Below, one piece after another: positions 18,842 to 29,041 of a stretch of DNA of 64,000 bases. The stretch lies in assembly GCA_902477755.1 (NCBI GenBank), contig CABSIK010000001.1, positions 248,001 to 312,000 on the forward strand, given 5' to 3'. The stretch comes from an uncultured Clostridia bacterium (lineage in GTDB: Bacteria > Bacillota > Clostridia > Lachnospirales > Anaerotignaceae). Position 1 is the first letter of the stretch. Each line of letters starts with the position of its first letter. The notes under the pieces were generated by a model. That model ran no database searches. It was not told where the DNA came from and was given only the letters and a program-made list of their open reading frames with translations. The translations under genes were made by a program, and so were the position numbers.

Positions 18842-20572
18842 TTACTCCCTTACAACAATAAAGATCGAAGATTTTAATTCTGGTACTTCCTGGCAGTATG
18901 CTGTAACTTCATAAATACCAGGAATGCCCGGAGCTGTGTATGTCCCGTCAGATGCAATACTTCCGCTTTCAATTCCATTTGTTTTCCAAATGATCGTCGC
19001 ATACGGCATATTTTCGCATACAGCCTTCAGGGAATAAGATTCACGCACACGCAGTTCCAGTTTGTTTGGAACAATATACAAATATCTTTCCTGATTATCT
19101 TCCAATTCAGGCAAAGCGTCTGCAACAGCCCTCCAATGAACATTGATAAACTGTTTACTTGTAGGCTCGATCATTCTGACACCAATGGTGAAAGTACCTT
19201 TTGAAGTATCTACCTTTGCCGCCAGTTCCGCTTTTACTTCCATATCATAAAACATATCCCCTACACCGTAATACAGCATCTGATCCTGCTGAATGGAAAG
19301 ATCCAAATGCACAGGACCAAGTCCTAAACCATGAACGATTTCCTGAGAGAAGAAAATCTGGTCTCTTTTACCGCCAATGCCCAGTGAAATCTGAACAACG
19401 CCGCTGGCTTTTCTTTCCGGCTTTGACATTTGCAGAATCCCCTGACTTTTCTGACTCTCCATAGGCAGTGTCCAGTTCTGTTTTGCTTTCAGAGCCTTTA
19501 ATTCCTGCTGCATCCCACGCGTAATACCCATCAACAAAAATGTGCTGTAAAGATATTGATGGAACGGAACGGAAGAAACATGTTCAATCATATATGTATT
19601 ATCCAGCTTCATTAAAGAAATTTTTGCCAGATAAATGCCCTGGGGATAATTATTGCGGACAGTCTTTTCCATGACTGTCTCAAAATATCTGTCTACCATG
19701 GATTGAATATTATCCGTTTTTGTCAGAGGAATCTGAATGCTTTTCTTTTCTTCCGGATGAAGGATGTTTCTTCCTTCATGAATATGAACATCGTCCGGAT
19801 GGATATGGATCATAATACTGCCATGTTCCAGTTCCATGGCCTGCAGAGCAAAAGTCTTGCTCAATTTTTCTCCTCTTTCCAGAATTACTTTTTCCCATTT
19901 TACCTGCAAATAAGTTTCTTTGCCGCAGTATGCACTTTCTACTGTTTCTTTCAGTTCTGCCGAAATCTGCACCGCATTGCTGATATTTTCCAGTGTAATG
20001 GTAGTTTCCATTTGCTCTCCGGCTTTTACACTGATAGGCACTGTCTGTGTAATGCGAATCTGATAGTCTTCATAGAGAATTTCTTTCTTTTCAAAAAGAC
20101 CGTCTAATGTCAGATCATAATTATCCGGTTCCTGGTCTGTCAAATACAGGTGATAGTTTTCTCTTGTTTTATCATAAGCGTTTTCCTGTTTCTGTTCACC
20201 AGATGCCACATTATAGGCAGGTACCTCACCATGTTCTTCATAAGCAATGCAAAGATAAGCATAATCTCCGCGCCCCTGTTCCATAATGGCATCAAACCCA
20301 TCAATGGTAGAAAGACGATATACGGATGGAACATCGACCATAATCTCTCTGCCGGAAAAATCGAATGCAACACCATCCTCTACAGAAATGCTTTTTTCGT
20401 CCACCATAACAACTCGCAGACCTGCCGCAATGCCTACTCCATGGAGAAAACGGTTATGGAGACGTCTTTTATCGTTGTAGTACTGCTGATCCTGTATAAA
20501 ATCCTGCTCTGTCAAAAGTTTACCGTAATAATAGCGGTTTCTTTCAAAAGGATAATATTTTAGATTATTCAT
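18842..20572 (-). CDS. CIS-associated tail protein with Ig-like C terminus
   Basis: 576 residues. The N terminus (YPFERNRYYYGKLL, then a QQYYNDKRRLHNRFLHGVGI helix) matches a sequence style I know from proteins encoded with tail protein I in extracellular and thylakoid CIS loci, usually left unnamed. The last 90 residues have a Big-type Ig fold (IIWKTNGIESGSIASDGTYTAP). No signal peptide. Its place right after the baseplate genes, where tail-fibre genes normally sit, and its Ig-like end make it the best candidate for a host-contact or baseplate-peripheral protein. No separate classical tail fibre gene is seen in the cluster. Confidence 0.7.
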   Translation of the reverse strand: MNNLKYYPFERNRYYYGKLLTEQDFIQDQQYYNDKRRLHNRFLHGVGIAAGLRVVMVDEKSISVEDGVAFDFSGREIMVDVPSVYRLSTIDGFDAIMEQGRGDYAYLCIAYEEHGEVPAYNVASGEQKQENAYDKTRENYHLYLTDQEPDNYDLTLDGLFEKKEILYEDYQIRITQTVPISVKAGEQMETTITLENISNAVQISAELKETVESAYCGKETYLQVKWEKVILERGEKLSKTFALQAMELEHGSIMIHIHPDDVHIHEGRNILHPEEKKSIQIPLTKTDNIQSMVDRYFETVMEKTVRNNYPQGIYLAKISLMKLDNTYMIEHVSSVPFHQYLYSTFLLMGITRGMQQELKALKAKQNWTLPMESQKSQGILQMSKPERKASGVVQISLGIGGKRDQIFFSQEIVHGLGLGPVHLDLSIQQDQMLYYGVGDMFYDMEVKAELAAKVDTSKGTFTIGVRMIEPTSKQFINVHWRAVADALPELEDNQERYLYIVPNKLELRVRESYSLKAVCENMPYATIIWKTNGIESGSIASDGTYTAPGIPGIYEVTAYCQEVPELKSSIFIVVRE

Positions 20573-20590
20573 AATCGGGTATGCCTCCTT

Positions 20591-21706
20591 CTACTCCTGT
20601 TTCCCTATAGATGTGAGAGACACCAAGGACAGTCCGTCCAAACGTGTTGGTTTGTAATAACCAAGGCCACTGTTCACACCTAAATATGTATGTTCTCCCA
20701 AAATCATATACTGGCGCAACGCCACCAATCGAACCTCCATGTGTGCTGGAGAAACCGACTGTATCAAGCTTAACAGTGCTTCCTGTTCTCTTTTTCCAGA
20801 GCAGTATTCTTCTTTTATCAGAATCAAAAAAACATTTTCATCTTTGCCATACAATTGATCCAAGAATTCTTTTTTATCACTGTTTTGACGATATTCGCGA
20901 ATCTGCCACTGCTCCACAATAAGGGGAGGCTCACCTGTGAAAAGTTCGATAACCTCCATCAGCCCCTGCCGTGTACCGCGTTTCCGGAATAACGATGGCG
21001 CCATTTTTACAAGCCTGCGCAGTTTATCTTCACTCCAAATATTGGTGTTGACAATATCCAGCCACCCTGCCATAAACTGCAGAAAATCCATTTCTGTTAC
21101 AGCCGGTTCCAGCAGAGCTGTACTGTTTTCAAACTTCTGATTAAAATCATCATAAACGGACTGGAAGATACTTAAATACTGATCCAAAAAAGCTGCACTG
21201 TCTCTATTTTTTTCATAAACGGATGGAAGATACTGGAGCCAGTTTGTTGCAGGAAAATATAAAAAGATATTTTCAATTCCCACATTTTCTTCCTGTCCGG
21301 AATAGACTTCTACACAAAACCAGATATATCTGCCTTTGATATCATGAAGCAATACATCTGTTTCATTGAGAAACTCTTTTTTCAGAAAAGGTTTCAGTAT
21401 TTTTCTTTTTTCTGCGGCTGTCAATTCACTATACAAAATTTCTTCAAAGGATGTGACTGTTCCGTTCCAAATCACTTCTGTTACATCGGCACAATACATC
21501 CAAAAATGGACACCTGCTCTAAACACAGGTATTTCACAGGTCATCCTGTGCCACATCATTTCTTTTTCGCCGCTGTCCAGGACTCTTGAAAAGAATACAC
21601 CTTTCTGCCCGATTTTTGACAATTGAATGCCGTGTTCCGTGCAGACAAGGTTTTCCAAATATCCTCTTTGGTAGTCCATAGGTTTATTAAAAACAAAATA
21701 TTTCAT
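20591..21706 (-). CDS. Phage tail protein I-like baseplate protein
   Basis: 371 residues. The second half (from about 170) has the signature of tail protein I / P2 gpI-like proteins: YLPSVYEKN, FLDQYLSIFQSVYDDF and FLQFMAGWLDIV...RRLVKMAPSLFRKRGTRQGL. It ends in a VSLTS tail. In contractile tails this protein joins the baseplate wedge to fibres. The N-terminal 170 residues are an extra beta-rich domain not found in the short phage versions. It follows the two baseplate J-like genes, the usual order. Confidence 0.88.
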   Translation of the reverse strand: MKYFVFNKPMDYQRGYLENLVCTEHGIQLSKIGQKGVFFSRVLDSGEKEMMWHRMTCEIPVFRAGVHFWMYCADVTEVIWNGTVTSFEEILYSELTAAEKRKILKPFLKKEFLNETDVLLHDIKGRYIWFCVEVYSGQEENVGIENIFLYFPATNWLQYLPSVYEKNRDSAAFLDQYLSIFQSVYDDFNQKFENSTALLEPAVTEMDFLQFMAGWLDIVNTNIWSEDKLRRLVKMAPSLFRKRGTRQGLMEVIELFTGEPPLIVEQWQIREYRQNSDKKEFLDQLYGKDENVFLILIKEEYCSGKREQEALLSLIQSVSPAHMEVRLVALRQYMILGEHTYLGVNSGLGYYKPTRLDGLSLVSLTSIGKQE

Positions 21707-21722
21707 TTTGTCACCTGTCCTG

Positions 21723-23714
21723 TTAACGAATTACAATACAATCCACTTTTTTCAGCAGCAATACTCCAAGAGGAGGGAGTATTACATCACCATTTTTATT
21801 TCTGGTAATTCTGCCGCCTCTGGCATCAACGTAAAGCATGTATATTTCCAAAACTTCTTCCAAACCATCAATGCAGGCAAACAAAGAACTGTAGCTGACT
21901 GTCGGCCCAAACCCTTTCAGATTTTCAAAAAATTCCTTAACAGCCTTTTCCACACTTTTTTCTGCATGGAGATACTGGGGTTTGATGCGAAGTTCCGTAT
22001 AAACTTCAGCTTCAATATAAACAGGAGAATACAATTTGATACTGGTCCCCAGCAAACGACGTTTCATAAGCCGCTGATAAATATTTTTTTGATATGCTTC
22101 AGAAAGAGGAGCATATCCATTTTCAGAAAAAGGTCTTACTACAATACGCACTTCATTGGCGTAATGAGCATCATGGAAACCGGCTAAATCCAGCACTTTG
22201 CAGTCCCAAATACGCAGACCAGGCGTCTCCATAACCAGTCTTTCATAATCTCCAGCACTGATCGCTCTTTCATCGTCGTGCAGTATTTTACGGGCTCTCA
22301 AAAAGGCTTCTTCTAAGCCTTCCGGTGCTCTGCCGCCCCATGCATCCTGAATATGCACACCGGAAACGCCAGACATACTGCTGAGCACCTCTACCTGCTG
22401 ACCTGCTTTGATGTTTCCGTTATTTCCTGCTGAAAAAGCGCAGGCAACAATCCGAATTTCTGATTCAGGCATTCTGCCATTGATACCATCCCCAAAAAGA
22501 ATGGTGTTGCTTTCTTCCTCTACAATATAATGCCAGTCATCTGGTCCAGACGCATCAAAATCATCCACCTTAGTCCACGGCCGGAAATATCCAGGATGAC
22601 GCACACTGCTGGCAAGAATCTCAAAAGAGTCCGAGAGAACGCCTTTATCTTTTAATTCATACCGCTGATTCGGCAGTCCATTTCCGTTAGCAAGTATCCG
22701 CTTATCATAAAAATCCTGTTCATATATTGCGGCTTTGACTGCCATCTCCGGCTCTGCATCTATGTAACAGCCTTTTTCCTGATTCCAACCATAATAATCA
22801 ATTTTAATGTTGTCTTGCTTCCACTCATTGATCTGCGCAATATCCAGAAAAACAGCTTTTGTATCTTTCTGCACCAAAGGAATATCCTGAAAGCCAATTT
22901 CGATCAGCGCAGGAGAAACATCATACTCATCACGCAACAGCGTAAATTTCAGGAAATATCCTTCTACCCCATGCGCAACAGTATGTGCCATACCACCAGA
23001 AATGGAAAATACAATATCTCCATTTTGTATAAATCCAAGAGTCCCATCTTCAGCATGGATTTCTACGTCCTTTGTTCCATCAAAATATGTCATACGAATA
23101 CGAGAAAGAGGTACGAAAGACGCTGGATCTTCAATGGGATTTCGTTCTACACTGTAATGTTCATCCAGTTTGACAGATAAACGATAAGTTTTTTCTTTTT
23201 CCAAAGGTTTTTTCAATGCCAAGAGAAATTGGCTGCTAACACCCGTCTGCTTTCCAAAGGGATACAGCACCATGTTGCCATGTTTTTCCGTATGATCGAA
23301 ATGGAAACAGAAGGTATCACCATACTTTGGCTTTACAATGGCATCTTGTAAGATGTCTCCTGGAACATTGATTTGCAGCGCACTTTCAAAACATAACCTA
23401 TTAATATTAAACTTGGTTCCCATAGGAATTGTTTGAGAATGTTCTGACACAAGTCTGATCATTGTTTGCGCGGCGCGTCTTTTCATTGGCATAACGCCAA
23501 TTAACCGCAGAAACTTTTTGCGCATGCCGTCATTTGTTTGGTCAATATAAAATTGTTGTGCTTCTTTCAAAAAAGCAAATAATTCCAAAATGGTAATCCC
23601 TGGATCATGATAGTTGTAATCTGTCCATTGCGGATAGATTTCTGCTATCTGACTTCTGGCTTTTTTGACAATTTCCTCAAAGCCAACGGTATCCAAACTG
23701 ATTTCAGGCAGCAT
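21723..23714 (-). CDS. Baseplate wedge protein, gp6/J-like (Afp12-type)
   Basis: 663 residues. The N terminus (PEISLDTVGFEEIVKKARSQ, then YNYHDPGITILELFAFL) is the conserved opening of CIS wedge proteins of the second baseplate J type. The middle carries FGDGINGRMP and an AGNNGNIKAGQ segment, both typical of gp47/J-like folds. It would form the ring around the hub together with the larger partner upstream. Good AGGAGG site 7 bases before the ATG. Confidence 0.88.
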   Translation of the reverse strand: MLPEISLDTVGFEEIVKKARSQIAEIYPQWTDYNYHDPGITILELFAFLKEAQQFYIDQTNDGMRKKFLRLIGVMPMKRRAAQTMIRLVSEHSQTIPMGTKFNINRLCFESALQINVPGDILQDAIVKPKYGDTFCFHFDHTEKHGNMVLYPFGKQTGVSSQFLLALKKPLEKEKTYRLSVKLDEHYSVERNPIEDPASFVPLSRIRMTYFDGTKDVEIHAEDGTLGFIQNGDIVFSISGGMAHTVAHGVEGYFLKFTLLRDEYDVSPALIEIGFQDIPLVQKDTKAVFLDIAQINEWKQDNIKIDYYGWNQEKGCYIDAEPEMAVKAAIYEQDFYDKRILANGNGLPNQRYELKDKGVLSDSFEILASSVRHPGYFRPWTKVDDFDASGPDDWHYIVEEESNTILFGDGINGRMPESEIRIVACAFSAGNNGNIKAGQQVEVLSSMSGVSGVHIQDAWGGRAPEGLEEAFLRARKILHDDERAISAGDYERLVMETPGLRIWDCKVLDLAGFHDAHYANEVRIVVRPFSENGYAPLSEAYQKNIYQRLMKRRLLGTSIKLYSPVYIEAEVYTELRIKPQYLHAEKSVEKAVKEFFENLKGFGPTVSYSSLFACIDGLEEVLEIYMLYVDARGGRITRNKNGDVILPPLGVLLLKKVDCIVIR

Positions 23715-23726
23715 AATAAAGCCTCC

Positions 23727-26723
23727 TTATTCTGTACTTACAAAAATCCGGTGTTTTCCGTCTACAGGAAGGGCATAGGGATATTTCCCCATTTCCTCCA
23801 TGTTCAGTTCTATCACCTCACTACCGCGATAAAGATTCCCCGAAATAACCAGATTTTTGATTTCTTTTACGGATGGAATAGATTTTATCACAGTTTCAAT
23901 CTGACTTCTGTTAGGCAAAACACCAACAGAGAAACCAGTGCCTGTAAAATTGCCGGATATTGGATTGAGAAATTCATGTAATTTCCGTGAAATCTGGCGT
24001 TTGCACTGGAAAATTTCATTAAAATCCTGCACTTTCACTTCCACCCCTACTTGGATTTCGATAAAATCAGGGGAAACAATCTGCAAACGATTTTGTGTCA
24101 GCAGATTCTCAAAAACTTTGTCCTTCATATAATCCATCAGGACATCTCGCAGGGAATGGAAATAATAATGACTCTTTTCAAAGTCTTTCTGCAATATTAC
24201 CAATGTGATATATCCACTTTTGCGGCTGCCGTCTGCCATTCTTCCTGTAAAGCAAAAAGCACGATATACCATTCTAGATGCTTCTTTTGCTAATTTTTCA
24301 TAGTCGCTGACTGTAACTGCACGATGATGATGTTTATATGCAGCAGCCGTTCTTGCCATGGCTTCTTCGGCTGTTTCTTTATTGCAGCCGCCGGAAAAGC
24401 CAACTGGGTTCCAAACCTGATTGATAAAGCCGTAATTCAGTTCTGTACCTGTAATGGCACCTTTGGGCAAATTTCCTTCTTCGCCACCCCCAATGGACAT
24501 ATTCACACATATGCCATTGGCAATACCAGGCAAAGGAAGACGATAATTTGTACCAGCAGAGAAACGGAGAACACCATTTGCCTTATCCAAGATATATTTC
24601 CTGCCATCTCCAGGCTTTTCAAGGAAATGATCAGTTTCTTTCCAAAGAACCCACGTCTCAGTTACATTGGAATTTTTTGTGATATAGCGAAGACGTTCTT
24701 CCTTTAATAGGCCCTTTTCTTCTGCCTTTGACAAATTGCCTGTTTCATTCACCCAAACTTGAGCCTCAAATATAGGACGATGCAAAAGCCGAAATTCGGG
24801 TGTCACAGCAAAATCTTCGTAAGTAAGATACTCCTCTACATTGGTGCGCAATGTCCATGCTTTTACGCTGTTAATAAAAAATCCTTCAACCAATGGAAGT
24901 TCTTCCTTAGATATTTGATCATAACCGCTTAAAATATCTTGTATACGAATCCAATATCCTTCCTTGCCAAAAAGGGATGTTTTTTCAAAATCCGGCTTAC
25001 CATTAAAACTAATGAGACCGCTGTTCTGAAAGCCTTTTGTTTCATCAGCCACATTCAAATCACGCCATTTTCCGCTGCCATAATACTGCCACTTCAATCG
25101 CGGTCTCTCACGCAGTGCAGCGGCACCTAAAAGTGCTAAAATACGAATAGGTCCCTGTTCCAGAGGATTGCTGAAACAACAATATACGGCAGGCACTTCA
25201 TCTCCTGCCAAACGAATGGGACGATAACCTCGGAGAGACTGGAAGCAGCGTTTCGCTGTCTGCAACTGCCCAACGCCATTATTTTCTTCATATAAGTATT
25301 GAGGATGAATTCCTTTTCCCTGATAGTCGTATGAAAAATATGTTTCCGAGAGCATTGGCGTAATGTATTGCCCCTTTGTTTTGAATCGATTTTCCAGATT
25401 GATAATTCTAGCTCTGATACATCTGCTTTCTACAGAATTGACGATCACTGGTGACATATCCTGTGGACAGGTGAATTGCAGTGTTTTTTTCTGCCGTCCT
25501 GTTCCTGCAACGGGACTGAATACAGTATCATACCGATCATCATCGAACAAACGTACCCAACCTGTCCCGTTGAAGTATTCCCAAAGGACTCTTGTGATGG
25601 AGATATCATATTCCGGATCTACATGCACTGCACTTCGTGGCATGACCAAACGCCAGTCGATTTGCGCTTTATCAGTCAGATTCAGAGGAATCTTTGTATA
25701 ATCCACCAAAAATGATATGGTAACATTTGATCCTCTTTTGCTTAACACATCATCACAGGAGAAATAAACTTCTTCATAAATAGAAAGTTCTTCTCCAAAA
25801 GGATAATAATATCCGTGACTATCCACATCTATACCCGCAGCATAAATGGCTTGCGGCGCGATCATAGCCGCTCTGCTTTTGAGTCTGATCTCTCCCAAAG
25901 ATATGTGATGAAGTGCTCTGCCATTTTCTGTTTCATATCGAATCCAAAACTGGCTGACACCATCTATTTCTTTTTCACACCAAGGCGCTTGTCCGCTTCC
26001 CTTAACAAAGTTGATTTTTCCATCATGAATATCATATTGCGCAAAAGGAATAAAACCATCTTCCGTTGAATAGCAGAAACTTCCGCTGGATGCCAACAAA
26101 CGCAGGATTCCTTCAGAAACAGGATGTCCATCCGCGGTGTAAAGCGCCGCTTCCACTTCTCCCCCTTGCGTAATATCAAAAAGAGAATCATGTCCGATCA
26201 TAAAAACATGGCGCTGCAGATTTTCTACTGAAAAACCAAAAAGAGAAAATTTCTTGTCTTGGGACTTGTCCCAAAGTTTCCCAATAAAATCCAGCTTGTC
26301 ATTGCTTTCATAGACTGTCTCCAGACTGGAGGGCGCAACAAAAACATCTTCTCGTGTTTCAACGGGTACAATATCTCCTGCACTGTCTGTAACGTATGTA
26401 GTTAAGCTAGTGCCAGCTGGCAGTTCTGTTCCCTGAACTTCATCACTTACTACTCGAAAAGAAACGTAGCCATAAGCAGGCTGTTCCGGATTCAAAGAAG
26501 CATGCAGATTGTTAAAATAGTCCGTACGCCATTTCAAAGGCAATTCCTGATATCTGCGAAATGTATCTGCCTGCATCTCCGCAAATATCATTGCCAATGC
26601 TGTCCCAATATCAGGATCTGCCGGATCGAATCTCCAGTGCGGCGTATAAGAAGCAGACAATTCCTTTATGGTCTGTATCAAATCTTCTTTACTGAGATTA
26701 TGAATCATCGGTATTTTATCCAT
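23727..26723 (-). CDS. Baseplate J-like wedge protein (Afp11-type)
   Basis: 998 residues. The start at 26723 follows AAAGGAGG; an in-frame ATG six codons earlier lies inside that ribosome site region. The opening LSKEDLIQTIKELSASYTPHWRFDPADPDIGTAL is the hallmark of large CIS baseplate J proteins, and the C-terminal third has VWNPVGFSGGCNKETAEEAMARTAAAYKHHHRAVTVSDYEKLAKEA in the expected order. With gp25 and the 663-residue partner it makes the wedge that triggers sheath contraction. Confidence 0.92.
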   Translation of the reverse strand: MDKIPMIHNLSKEDLIQTIKELSASYTPHWRFDPADPDIGTALAMIFAEMQADTFRRYQELPLKWRTDYFNNLHASLNPEQPAYGYVSFRVVSDEVQGTELPAGTSLTTYVTDSAGDIVPVETREDVFVAPSSLETVYESNDKLDFIGKLWDKSQDKKFSLFGFSVENLQRHVFMIGHDSLFDITQGGEVEAALYTADGHPVSEGILRLLASSGSFCYSTEDGFIPFAQYDIHDGKINFVKGSGQAPWCEKEIDGVSQFWIRYETENGRALHHISLGEIRLKSRAAMIAPQAIYAAGIDVDSHGYYYPFGEELSIYEEVYFSCDDVLSKRGSNVTISFLVDYTKIPLNLTDKAQIDWRLVMPRSAVHVDPEYDISITRVLWEYFNGTGWVRLFDDDRYDTVFSPVAGTGRQKKTLQFTCPQDMSPVIVNSVESRCIRARIINLENRFKTKGQYITPMLSETYFSYDYQGKGIHPQYLYEENNGVGQLQTAKRCFQSLRGYRPIRLAGDEVPAVYCCFSNPLEQGPIRILALLGAAALRERPRLKWQYYGSGKWRDLNVADETKGFQNSGLISFNGKPDFEKTSLFGKEGYWIRIQDILSGYDQISKEELPLVEGFFINSVKAWTLRTNVEEYLTYEDFAVTPEFRLLHRPIFEAQVWVNETGNLSKAEEKGLLKEERLRYITKNSNVTETWVLWKETDHFLEKPGDGRKYILDKANGVLRFSAGTNYRLPLPGIANGICVNMSIGGGEEGNLPKGAITGTELNYGFINQVWNPVGFSGGCNKETAEEAMARTAAAYKHHHRAVTVSDYEKLAKEASRMVYRAFCFTGRMADGSRKSGYITLVILQKDFEKSHYYFHSLRDVLMDYMKDKVFENLLTQNRLQIVSPDFIEIQVGVEVKVQDFNEIFQCKRQISRKLHEFLNPISGNFTGTGFSVGVLPNRSQIETVIKSIPSVKEIKNLVISGNLYRGSEVIELNMEEMGKYPYALPVDGKHRIFVSTE

Positions 26724-26743
26724 CTGCACACCTCCTTTCATTG

Positions 26744-27166
26744 TTATAATTCGATACCTTCATTGACAAAGAACGGAAATACCAAGTTATATGGATTGTT
26801 CGTAGAACGAACCACATAAGAAATGGAAACAACAGCCTTTCCTGTTTCAGTCATGCTTTGAGAAACCTTCACAGAAATATCTCGAATTCTTGGTTCCCAC
26901 TGAATCAAAGCTTCTCTAACAGCCTTTTCCATTTGAGATATCGTTGTAAAATCCAACGATGCAAATGCGAAATCATGTATACCGCATCCAAACTCCGGAC
27001 GCATGAGACGTTCACCTTTTTTGGTCATCAAAATGATATAAATGGCTTCTTTAATATCATCTTCATAGGAGGAAGCGCGAAATCTTCCTGTTGCAGGGTC
27101 TGCCATAATCGGAAATCCCAATCCTGTTCCCAGAAACTCCTTACCGTATTTTTCATCCCCCATCAT
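26744..27166 (-). CDS. gp25-like baseplate wedge protein
   Basis: 140 residues, the family length. FLGTGLGFPI, then EAIYIILMTKKGERLMRPEFGCGIHDFAF, is the core gp25/lysozyme-like fold (not an active lysozyme) used in all contractile tails to nucleate the sheath at the wedge. Followed by the J-like gene 20 bases on. The AGGAGG site allows either of two adjacent ATGs. Confidence 0.93.
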   Translation of the reverse strand: MMGDEKYGKEFLGTGLGFPIMADPATGRFRASSYEDDIKEAIYIILMTKKGERLMRPEFGCGIHDFAFASLDFTTISQMEKAVREALIQWEPRIRDISVKVSQSMTETGKAVVSISYVVRSTNNPYNLVFPFFVNEGIEL

Positions 27167-27176
27167 TTCTGCCTCC

Positions 27177-27944
27177 TTAGTTTATCTTGACCATACTTCC
27201 TTTTACTTCTGTAATACCGCTGGCATTGATCTTTAAAGATCCGCTGGCATTGACTTCTGTAGTGGTTCCTTTGATGCTCACAGACTGACCATTCACTTTG
27301 AAGCTTTGTTTCGCTTGAATATCAACAGAACCCACATTGACGGTTTCTTTATTGCTGTCAAGAGTCACAAGTACTGAACCGCCAACTTTTAATTCAATTT
27401 TTTTGCTTGCGTCCAATGAAATACACCCATTTTTTGCATCTAATGTAATGCTGTTTTTATTATCTTGATCCTGAATAACGACTGTTGATTTTTCATCATA
27501 AATGCCGATTTTCATGCCAGCAGGTGTAGTAATTTCAATGGATTGCTTTTTCTCCTCATCTGAAAATAGAATCTGGCTACCACCTTTTGTTTTGATGATT
27601 TTATTATTATTTTTCTCCTCCGGCATACCTTTTGGAATAGGACTTTGCTTATTCCATAAAGAACCGATGACCACGGGCTTATCCCAATTCCCCATGATAA
27701 ATGTCACGAGCACTTCAGAACCGATTTCTGGCAGGAAATATGCGCCATGTTCCATTCCTGCATAAAAAGAAGCAACAGGAATCCATCCACTTTTGTTTTT
27801 GCCTTGTTCCCCTGCGCCATATTCCACTTTTACCATACCAGGATACTTTTCATCGTAATTCTCCAGAACAATGCCTGAAACCACCCCAGGGGCTTTGGAA
27901 GGCTCTTTGTCTGCCTTCAACAGTTCATCGAAAAAGTCCATCAT
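27177..27944 (-). CDS. gp5/VgrG-like spike protein (OB fold plus beta-helix)
   Basis: 255 residues from the ATG at 27944, which overlaps the hub gene stop (ATGA) and has GGAAGG 6 bases upstream. The OB-fold part (GVVSGIVLENYDEKYPGMVKVEYG, AYFLPEIGSEVLVTFIMGNWDKPVVIGSLWN) is the conserved gp5/VgrG core. From about residue 160 short repeats (ITLDAKNGCISLDASKKIELKV, and the terminal INASGITEVKG) form the triangular beta-helix needle. In this system hub and spike are two genes, as in Afp8/P2 arrangements, rather than one VgrG. Confidence 0.9.
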   Translation of the reverse strand: MMDFFDELLKADKEPSKAPGVVSGIVLENYDEKYPGMVKVEYGAGEQGKNKSGWIPVASFYAGMEHGAYFLPEIGSEVLVTFIMGNWDKPVVIGSLWNKQSPIPKGMPEEKNNNKIIKTKGGSQILFSDEEKKQSIEITTPAGMKIGIYDEKSTVVIQDQDNKNSITLDAKNGCISLDASKKIELKVGGSVLVTLDSNKETVNVGSVDIQAKQSFKVNGQSVSIKGTTTEVNASGSLKINASGITEVKGSMVKIN

Positions 27945-29020
27945 TCCCATCCTTCCGTGGTAAAGTTTGTCAAAAATCCATTGTAATTGATCGTGTGGGT
28001 TACATCTGTGATATAAAAATTCTTGTTGATCAAGCTGTCTACACCAGATATTTTCAAAAATCTCCCGGGCACAATCTCTGGAAGTCCAATGCAAGTACCA
28101 GAAGCCTTCTTGTTTTCATTCTTGGCTTTCATAGCCATACTCTTTGCAGACTCTGTCACATCTGTCTGTGTTGTACAGTCAGAAAGAGCAACAACTTCAA
28201 TGCCTGCTTTTATGACTTCCGACTGCTCATCCCCACTGATTGCAGCAGCAGAACTAAATAAATGTGTCTTCGTATCAGAATTATATCCATGCACTTCAAA
28301 GATTTTATTCAAATAATTCAGACTGCGGCTAAAATTTTTCAGCCCATTGTTGATACCTAACGTGATGACAGGCGTCGGCACTTTTCTAGGAGTGCGGAAA
28401 TAAGCCGTATCTGCCACAATGAAAAACTCCCGATCTACTCTACCTTCTTGTATGAGCTTCTTTGTGATAAAATCATAATCGGACTCTCTTTGGGACACCA
28501 CATCTTCCAACTTATCATCTGTGTCATCGCATTCAAAAGAACAAAGAGCGCTGTATCTGGACATAATGTTTTTTACAATATCAGAATAATTCGGCTTGCT
28601 ATACAGTGCATAAGGCTTATTATCAGTCATCATCAGCCGTCGCGCATCCATAGCAGTGATGGTGAAAAAAATACCATTTTCCACATCAAATTGGATGTCT
28701 ACGGAAGCAATAAAGCCCTTAAAAACTTCTGTGGTCTTCGTCATATAACCAAGTTTTACTGTAACAACTTTTCCAGGAATCACTTTATCTTTCAGCACGC
28801 TGTTAAAACTGCTTTGTTCGTAATCATACCCACTGTTGATGGTAAAAGAAGCACTGCCCGTATTTCCGGTGGATAATTTGATTTGCACCTGCTCAACAGA
28901 AATCCCTTTTTGTTCTAACAGGGACAGTCCCCCGATATTCAATTCCACCTTTGGTGTGGTAAAATCCTGATACTTTTTACGCAGTTCTTCGTAAGTATAA
29001 CTGCTGTCCATTAATCCCAT
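27941..29020 (-). CDS. gpD-like baseplate hub protein
   Basis: 359 residues of the phage late-control gpD / VgrG N-terminal type. It has KLGYMTKTTEVFKGFIASVDIQF and ITAMDARRLMM in the first half and the ISGVDSLINKNFYITDVTHTINYNGFLTNFTTEG signature at the C terminus. It forms the hub that links the tube to the spike. Coupled by an ATGA overlap to the spike gene, and 21 bases after the LysM protein. Confidence 0.92.
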   Translation of the reverse strand: MGLMDSSYTYEELRKKYQDFTTPKVELNIGGLSLLEQKGISVEQVQIKLSTGNTGSASFTINSGYDYEQSSFNSVLKDKVIPGKVVTVKLGYMTKTTEVFKGFIASVDIQFDVENGIFFTITAMDARRLMMTDNKPYALYSKPNYSDIVKNIMSRYSALCSFECDDTDDKLEDVVSQRESDYDFITKKLIQEGRVDREFFIVADTAYFRTPRKVPTPVITLGINNGLKNFSRSLNYLNKIFEVHGYNSDTKTHLFSSAAAISGDEQSEVIKAGIEVVALSDCTTQTDVTESAKSMAMKAKNENKKASGTCIGLPEIVPGRFLKISGVDSLINKNFYITDVTHTINYNGFLTNFTTEGWE

Positions 29021-29041
29021 GATTCTGTCACCTTTTTCTTT

